From positions 1 to 8,631 of the forward strand of contig JAEWAC010000002.1 of the NCBI GenBank assembly GCA_023391895.1: a stretch of 8,631 nt of DNA, given 5' to 3'. The position numbers and the translations under genes are program-made. Positions within the stretch are counted from its first letter, which is position 1. Every line of letters begins with the position of its first letter. The notes below the pieces were generated by a model. The model was not told the origin of the DNA and did no database searches. It saw nothing but the letters and a program-made list of their open reading frames with translations. The stretch comes from Bacteroidota bacterium. Lineage in GTDB: Bacteria; Bacteroidota; Bacteroidia; Chitinophagales; Chitinophagaceae. Below are positions 5,357-8,631 of the stretch, in pieces.

Positions 5357-6242
5357 GGGCTACGTACTTCAGCAGCGATACTTCCTTCATTTTGGTTTCC
5401 AGTACAATATCAACCTCCCGACCATACGTATTAATTTCTTCGTGCACCCAGTCGGAATGGGCTTCTTTTTTACTGGCCGCGTCTTCGTTGTCCCGGCGGG
5501 AGCTGGAGTAATGAAAAACCGGTTTTACATCCCAGGTGTTGTAGGCGGTGATAAAAGCGGCTTCTTCAGTAAGCCCGCCGGGGTGCAGTTTGTGATGAAA
5601 ATAATCAAAAACAATGGGAATGCCTGTAGCCTCCGAAAGGGGCTTTAAATCAGCTACGGTGTACAAGCCGGGCTTGTCGTCGTTTTCTACCGTCAGACGG
5701 CCCTGCAGGTTGGCAGAGAGCAGTTGGAAGTTTTGGGCAAACCGCTGCAGCGTAGCTTCTTTATCGCCATAGGCGCCGCCTACATGAATGTTGATCTTGT
5801 GCCAGTGCGTAGCCGGCAAGCCCATCAGGTCAAATATCTGCGAATGGGTTTCCAGGTCTTTGATGGTGTTTTTAAGTGTGGCATCGCTGCCGGCCAGTTT
5901 ATTAAAAGGGCCGGGGTGGGCCGACAGCCGCATGGAGTGCCGGCCTACCGCTTCCAGCACGGACCGGATCTCGGCAAAGTCGGGCAGGTCTTCCAGTTGA
6001 TATTCCGATGCCCACGGAAACAGGTCGGAGGTAACCCGGAACACCTTAATGCCATTAGCCACATTCCACTCCACAATCTGCAGCAGGGCCTGTACGTTTT
6101 GCAGCGCCAGCTGCGAGGCGTACTGAATACCTTTTTCTGCAAACGTGCGTTTGATCATGCCGCGATTAGTGGTTACCCCCTTTTCCGCTAACGTCATATT
6201 GATGCAGGCATAGCCGAGATTCACCATTGATGTATTGTTCAT
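5343..6242 (-). CDS. uvsE: UV DNA damage endonuclease UvsE (UVDE), divergent form
   Basis: UvsE/UVDE enzymes are metal-dependent TIM-barrel endonucleases that nick DNA 5' of UV photoproducts and other lesions, starting an excision route independent of UvrABC. This 299-residue protein has the usual length. Motifs in order: LGYACINM (9-16), IKVFRVTSDLFPW (65-77), RLSAHPGPF (105-113, His109), HWHKINIHVGG (146-156, His153), LTVENDD (183-189, Glu186), IVFDYFHHKLHPG (210-222, Asp213, His216/217), VKPVFHYSSS (239-248, His244), AHSDWVHEE (261-269) and VLETKMKE (280-287, Glu282). These supply most of the expected metal ligands. Positions that look atypical are Pro112, Glu80 and Val242. An in-frame TGA lies 9-11 bases before the ATG at 6242, so translation starts there or at Met6 (6227). 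No SD is visible. It lies downstream of two small genes on the same strand, with a 188-base gap. Confidence 0.9.
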   Translation of the reverse strand: MNNTSMVNLGYACINMTLAEKGVTTNRGMIKRTFAEKGIQYASQLALQNVQALLQIVEWNVANGIKVFRVTSDLFPWASEYQLEDLPDFAEIRSVLEAVGRHSMRLSAHPGPFNKLAGSDATLKNTIKDLETHSQIFDLMGLPATHWHKINIHVGGAYGDKEATLQRFAQNFQLLSANLQGRLTVENDDKPGLYTVADLKPLSEATGIPIVFDYFHHKLHPGGLTEEAAFITAYNTWDVKPVFHYSSSRRDNEDAASKKEAHSDWVHEEINTYGREVDIVLETKMKEVSLLKYVAQYGV

Positions 6243-6430
6243 GCTTCCATTTCATGGTACGAAAACTGTACCCGTAACGGTTTAGGGCTTGCTGCCGTAC
6301 AGGACGTCTGTGATCCAACAGCTTAGCCCGTTTACTGAAGCAATATAGTGGTAGTTCTGCTGATGTACAAATAGTGGCCTGTATGGCAGTAAACTTTATG
6401 TTGTAGGCAGTTTGAGAGCCTGCTTGACGT

Positions 6431-6652
6431 TTATCCTGACCAGTGCAGGGCACAAAATGTACAAATGCTTAGCTCATTGACTGCTAAAGGTGATAAAAGC
6501 TTCCGAAGGTTCTCAGCTAAATAACCAGGGTGTATTTTTTCGGGCATTTCAGGCTTATAACCGAAACTTTGGCAAACTATACATTGATTCAGCCATCTTT
6601 TGGCCACAGGATATTGCTTTAAATATTGGGCTACATCTTTTTGTTTTGACAT
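6431..6652 (-). CDS. Small double-CxxC (zinc-ribbon-like) protein, 73 residues
   Basis: Reads MSKQKDVAQYLKQYPVAKRW, then NQCIVCQSFGYKPEMPEKI, AENLRKLLSPLAVNEL and ICTFCALHWSG. Two CxxC pairs, Cys24/Cys27 and Cys64/Cys67, about 40 residues apart, are the arrangement expected for one zinc site. A charged helix precedes the first pair. The residue pattern (W-x-N-Q-C-x-x-C-Q-x-x-G-Y-K-P-E-M-P) looks like a conserved small family, but I cannot name it and function is unknown. An in-frame TGA lies 10-12 bases upstream, so the ATG at 6652 is the only sensible start. It begins two bases after the stop of the 55-residue gene (TAA-GA-ATG), implying co-transcription and translational coupling. Confidence 0.65.
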   Translation of the reverse strand: MSKQKDVAQYLKQYPVAKRWLNQCIVCQSFGYKPEMPEKIHPGYLAENLRKLLSPLAVNELSICTFCALHWSG

Positions 6653-6654
6653 TC

Positions 6655-6822
6655 TTATTGCTCAGTCGGTGAATTATCAGTCAATTGTTTGGTTAAATAT
6701 CCCACAACATAGTCACGCTCTGTTAACAGCTGGATGTCCTGATTATCCATCAAGTCCTGTATGGCTTTTTCAATCAATTGCCATTCTTGAGTATTCTTGT
6801 ATGATTCGTAATGACTGGTCAT
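6655..6822 (-). CDS. Very small hypothetical protein, 55 residues, first gene of a two-gene operon
   Basis: The frame from ATG at 6822 to TAA at 6657-6655 reads MTSHYESYKNTQEWQLIEKA, then IQDLMDNQDIQLLTERDYVV and GYLTKQLTDNSPTEQ. An in-frame TAG lies 10-12 bases upstream, so the gene is bounded. It is predicted to be a soluble, helix-rich, charged protein, with an amphipathic helix EWQLIEKAIQDLMDNQ, then a short strand or turn and a second helix; it has no signal peptide, Cys or membrane segment. The natural protein-like composition, unlike the shadow frames around it, and the two-base spacing to the next gene support a real gene. The function is unknown. The promoter should lie in 6823-6900, next to an inverted repeat element, but no clear -7 box is visible. 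Confidence 0.6.
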   Translation of the reverse strand: MTSHYESYKNTQEWQLIEKAIQDLMDNQDIQLLTERDYVVGYLTKQLTDNSPTEQ

Positions 6823-6880
6823 ATAAATTGCCTACAACTGTTGTAAATGCGCCTGTTTAATGCAGCTATTTAAAGAATTG

Positions 6881-6976
6881 CTATATGGAGTTTTAAAGAA
6901 GTTACCATCAGATGCAGAAAGGAGCTCAGCATGACAGGCACAAGAGAAAGTTCCGCTTCTTGAAAACCCCATATAG
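6881..6976. repeat. Composite inverted-repeat element
   Basis: Two 21-base arms, 6881-6901 (starting CTATATGGAG) and 6956-6976 (ending CCCATATAG), are inverted copies of the CTTCTTTAAAACCCCATAT motif with 19 of 21 bases matching. They enclose a 54-base core that contains a minus-strand copy of the TGTCATnCTGA repeat (6908-6936). The layout resembles a small MITE- or REP-doublet-like element. No coding capacity and no target-site duplication are evident. Confidence 0.6.
6908..6936 (-). repeat. Dispersed TGTCATnCTGA repeat, copy 3
   Basis: On the minus strand it begins TGTCATGCTGAGCTCCTTTC and continues GCATCTGA. It is related to the copies at 2343-2371 and 2585-2613 but more diverged in the second half, so the internal hairpin is weak. 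Confidence 0.5.
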
Positions 6977-7076
6977 TCTCAGCATTGATCCTATCCTGCA
7001 GTAAAATCCTCAGGGCCCCTGATTTAAAACCCCATAGCCAGGTCCATGATTGGAATAAACGTTGCTTGACGGAACC

Positions 7077-8631
7077 TTAATAAGACAATGGCTTTGTCAG
7101 CAGCTCCGTCCATGCTTTTTGATTAAGTGTAACAGGGTATTTCTTTTTCAGTTCTTCCACCCAGGCTTTTTCCACTGCGGCCTGGTAATCGTTCAGTACC
7201 TGGCCCCGGGCCTCTACAAAACTGCGTTGCTGCGGCTGCAGATAGGTGCGGATAACGTAGGCAAACGAAGCAGTGCCATCGGCTGCATTGACCACAGGAT
7301 CGGTTATCATGCCGCTTTTCAACGCCTTGCGGGAGGCGTTGGGAATTTGCGTCAATTCAAAACGGGCAGAGTCGGCCGTTACTTGGCTGTTGCTGGCGGC
7401 CACCCATTGCTCCCAGTGGCCAGGTTGCTTGGCCAACTGTTGTTGAAAGCTTTTGGCTGCCGCTGCACTGGGGGCATAAAACAATACGGCATCGGCACTC
7501 TGGCGCCAGGTGTATTGGGATAAATGCTGGTTATAAAAAGCCAGTAAAGTAGCAGAGTCGGTGGCGGAACCGCTCCACACCTGCCGCTGCATGATCTCAA
7601 AAAACAAGCTGCCTTCTGCAAATTCGTTCAGCTGCTGGCGGAAGGCTTCGTTATAATCTTCCAGGTGCGCCTTGTAATAGTCCAACGCCTGGGTTTGTAC
7701 AAACTCTTTCCATACCTGGGGGTAAGGCTTCAGGCCGGAGCCATCGTCTTTGTACCGGTAGGTTTGCGCATAATCCATCCAGTCGGCCACGGTGGCGGTG
7801 GTGGTACCCAGCGTAAACAGGGGCGAGCTGTTTTGCAGGGACTGCTGCAGGCCGTTTTTTTTATGATCCAATAGACTGTCGGTGTAGGCCCACAAAGCGG
7901 TTGCTGAAAACGGTTGGAGCTGGTAACCGGCGGTTTGGAAAATCTTTTGGGTGAGGGCTGCCGTGGTGCTCGCCATACGGTCGCTGGCTTCCACCCTTTC
8001 CCGCAGGGCCGACCAGGCTTGGGTATTATTTTTATTGATGGCTACCGGTACCCGGGCTAGGCGTTTTACCAGGTGATAGCCGTGGGCCGTGGCAAAAGGC
8101 TTGCTTATGGCGCCGTCCTTCGGCAAACCAAAAACCGCATTTTCAAAAACGGCATCGTATTGTCCTATGCCAAACTCGGGCATTTGCCCGTTGGCGGGCC
8201 TGGATACCGCATCGTCGCTGAAGGTGGCGGCCAGCTGGCCAAAGTCATCACCCTGCTGCAGGCGGTGGTATAAGGAATCAGCCAGTTCTTTCAGGTTTTG
8301 TTGGGTGGCGGCATCTGCTTCGGGCGGAAAAGCCAGCAAGATCTGGGCGGCTTTTATGCGACCCAGGGCTTTGCGTTCGCCCGCATTTTTGAAAATATGG
8401 TAACCGGCTTTGGATTTGTAAATGGCAGAAACTTTTCCAACCGGTGTTCCGTACGCCAGGTTTTCCAGTTCGTAAGGCAGTGAAAAAACAGTTATAAAAC
8501 CCATATCGCCGCCGTTTGCCTCCGCCGAAGGATCGTCGGAATACTGACGGGCCACTTCGGCAAATGCTTTACCCTGCTGCAGCTGCCGGAGGGCTTCCTG
8601 CACTTTTTGATAAGCCGCTGCGGTATCGTAC
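7077..8631 (-). CDS. Parvulin-type (PpiC) peptidylprolyl isomerase, SurA/PpiD-like, C-terminal 517 residues (5' end outside window)
   Basis: The frame stays open to the right edge (first whole codon at 8630-8628), so a GTG at 8603 is not the start. The first ~90 visible residues are the C-terminal part of one parvulin domain: FAEVARQYSDDPSAEANGGDMGF, then LENLAYGTPVGKVSAIYKSKAGYHIFK. A second parvulin-like repeat covers about 92-195: IKAAQILLAF, FGQLAATFSDDAVSRPANGQMPEFGIG, FENAVFGLPKDGAISKPFATAHGYHLVKRL. The remaining ~320 residues are mainly helical, with no domain I recognise, ending VEELKKKYPVTLNQKAWTEL. Bacteroidota carry such multi-domain foldases of about 650-700 residues that act in the periplasm on outer-membrane and secreted proteins. 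The signal peptide would lie outside the window, so location is inferred. The protein is rich in Gln and Ala. The TAA stop is at 7079-7077. Confidence 0.88.
   Translation of the reverse strand, partial: YDTAAAYQKVQEALRQLQQGKAFAEVARQYSDDPSAEANGGDMGFITVFSLPYELENLAYGTPVGKVSAIYKSKAGYHIFKNAGERKALGRIKAAQILLAFPPEADAATQQNLKELADSLYHRLQQGDDFGQLAATFSDDAVSRPANGQMPEFGIGQYDAVFENAVFGLPKDGAISKPFATAHGYHLVKRLARVPVAINKNNTQAWSALRERVEASDRMASTTAALTQKIFQTAGYQLQPFSATALWAYTDSLLDHKKNGLQQSLQNSSPLFTLGTTTATVADWMDYAQTYRYKDDGSGLKPYPQVWKEFVQTQALDYYKAHLEDYNEAFRQQLNEFAEGSLFFEIMQRQVWSGSATDSATLLAFYNQHLSQYTWRQSADAVLFYAPSAAAAKSFQQQLAKQPGHWEQWVAASNSQVTADSARFELTQIPNASRKALKSGMITDPVVNAADGTASFAYVIRTYLQPQQRSFVEARGQVLNDYQAAVEKAWVEELKKKYPVTLNQKAWTELLTKPLSY

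Larger units (their letters stand above)
6823..7076. other. Noncoding gap with dispersed repeats
   Basis: 254 bases between the end of the peptidylprolyl isomerase gene and the small operon, both on minus. It holds the composite inverted repeat 6881-6976, a further motif copy TTTAAAACCCCATAG (7023-7037), and a short palindrome TCAGGG-C-CCCTGA (7010-7022). No T-rich intrinsic terminator for the isomerase gene was recognised, although on minus the palindrome is followed by GGATTTT. Confidence 0.6.

Noticed and set aside
5724..6191. 155-residue plus-strand frame inside uvsE
   Set aside because: Shadow of the uvsE coding sequence, with no motif and basic low-quality composition.
6166..6453. 95-residue minus-strand frame between uvsE and the CxxC gene
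   Set aside because: It overlaps both neighbours in other frames, has no natural-looking protein composition, and no motif is recognised.
6600..6860. 86-residue plus-strand frame
   Set aside because: It is antisense to the two small genes, which look far more protein-like on the minus strand.
7062..7523. 153-residue plus-strand frame inside the isomerase gene
   Set aside because: Shadow of the long minus-strand coding region.
8601..8603. GTG at 8603 as the start of the isomerase
   Set aside because: The frame continues to the edge and the first visible parvulin domain would be cut in the middle.
1..8631. tRNA, rRNA, riboswitch or defence-system genes
   Set aside because: No cloverleaf, rRNA core sequence, known riboswitch core, nuclease-toxin pair or recombinase was recognised in either strand.

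Overview
The window looks like an ordinary chromosomal stretch from a Bacteroidota bacterium, probably of the Chitinophagaceae or a close relative. That placement is inferred from the gene families (a TIGR02757-type protein and a Bacteroidetes-style UvsE), the near absence of Shine-Dalgarno sequences, one TAnnTTTG-type -7 promoter element, and intergenic words typical of that group. No rRNA, tRNA, transposase, phage gene or CRISPR array was found.

Layout. Bases 1-2080 hold three plus-strand genes: the 3' end of an alpha/beta hydrolase, a secreted TraB-like protein, and a TIGR02757-family protein. Between the last two, a terminator, a promoter -7 element and a GTG start fit within about 40 bases. 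Bases 2081-2876 are noncoding and packed with short dispersed repeats. Next come a small conserved-looking protein (2877-3182, plus), a small secreted protein facing it (3186-3575, minus), and a divergent 510-residue FAD oxidoreductase with a C-terminal Rieske domain (3687-5219, plus). Hairpin terminators separate that gene from uvsE (5343-6242, minus), a UV-damage endonuclease. Upstream of uvsE, also on minus, is a tight pair of very small genes: 55 residues (6655-6822) and a 73-residue double-CxxC protein (6431-6652). A second repeat-bearing gap (6823-7076) leads to the 3' part of a multi-domain parvulin-type peptidylprolyl isomerase that runs off the right edge.

Function. The genes do not form one pathway. 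They are housekeeping or stress functions: UV repair, envelope protein folding, redox chemistry and small secreted proteins. No defence island or new multi-gene system is evident. The most unusual content is (i) a family of short repeats with core CTTCTTTAAAACCCCATAT that occurs in both long gaps and overlaps the uvsE stop codon, (ii) the small-protein pair, and (iii) apparent substitutions at several canonical UvsE positions.
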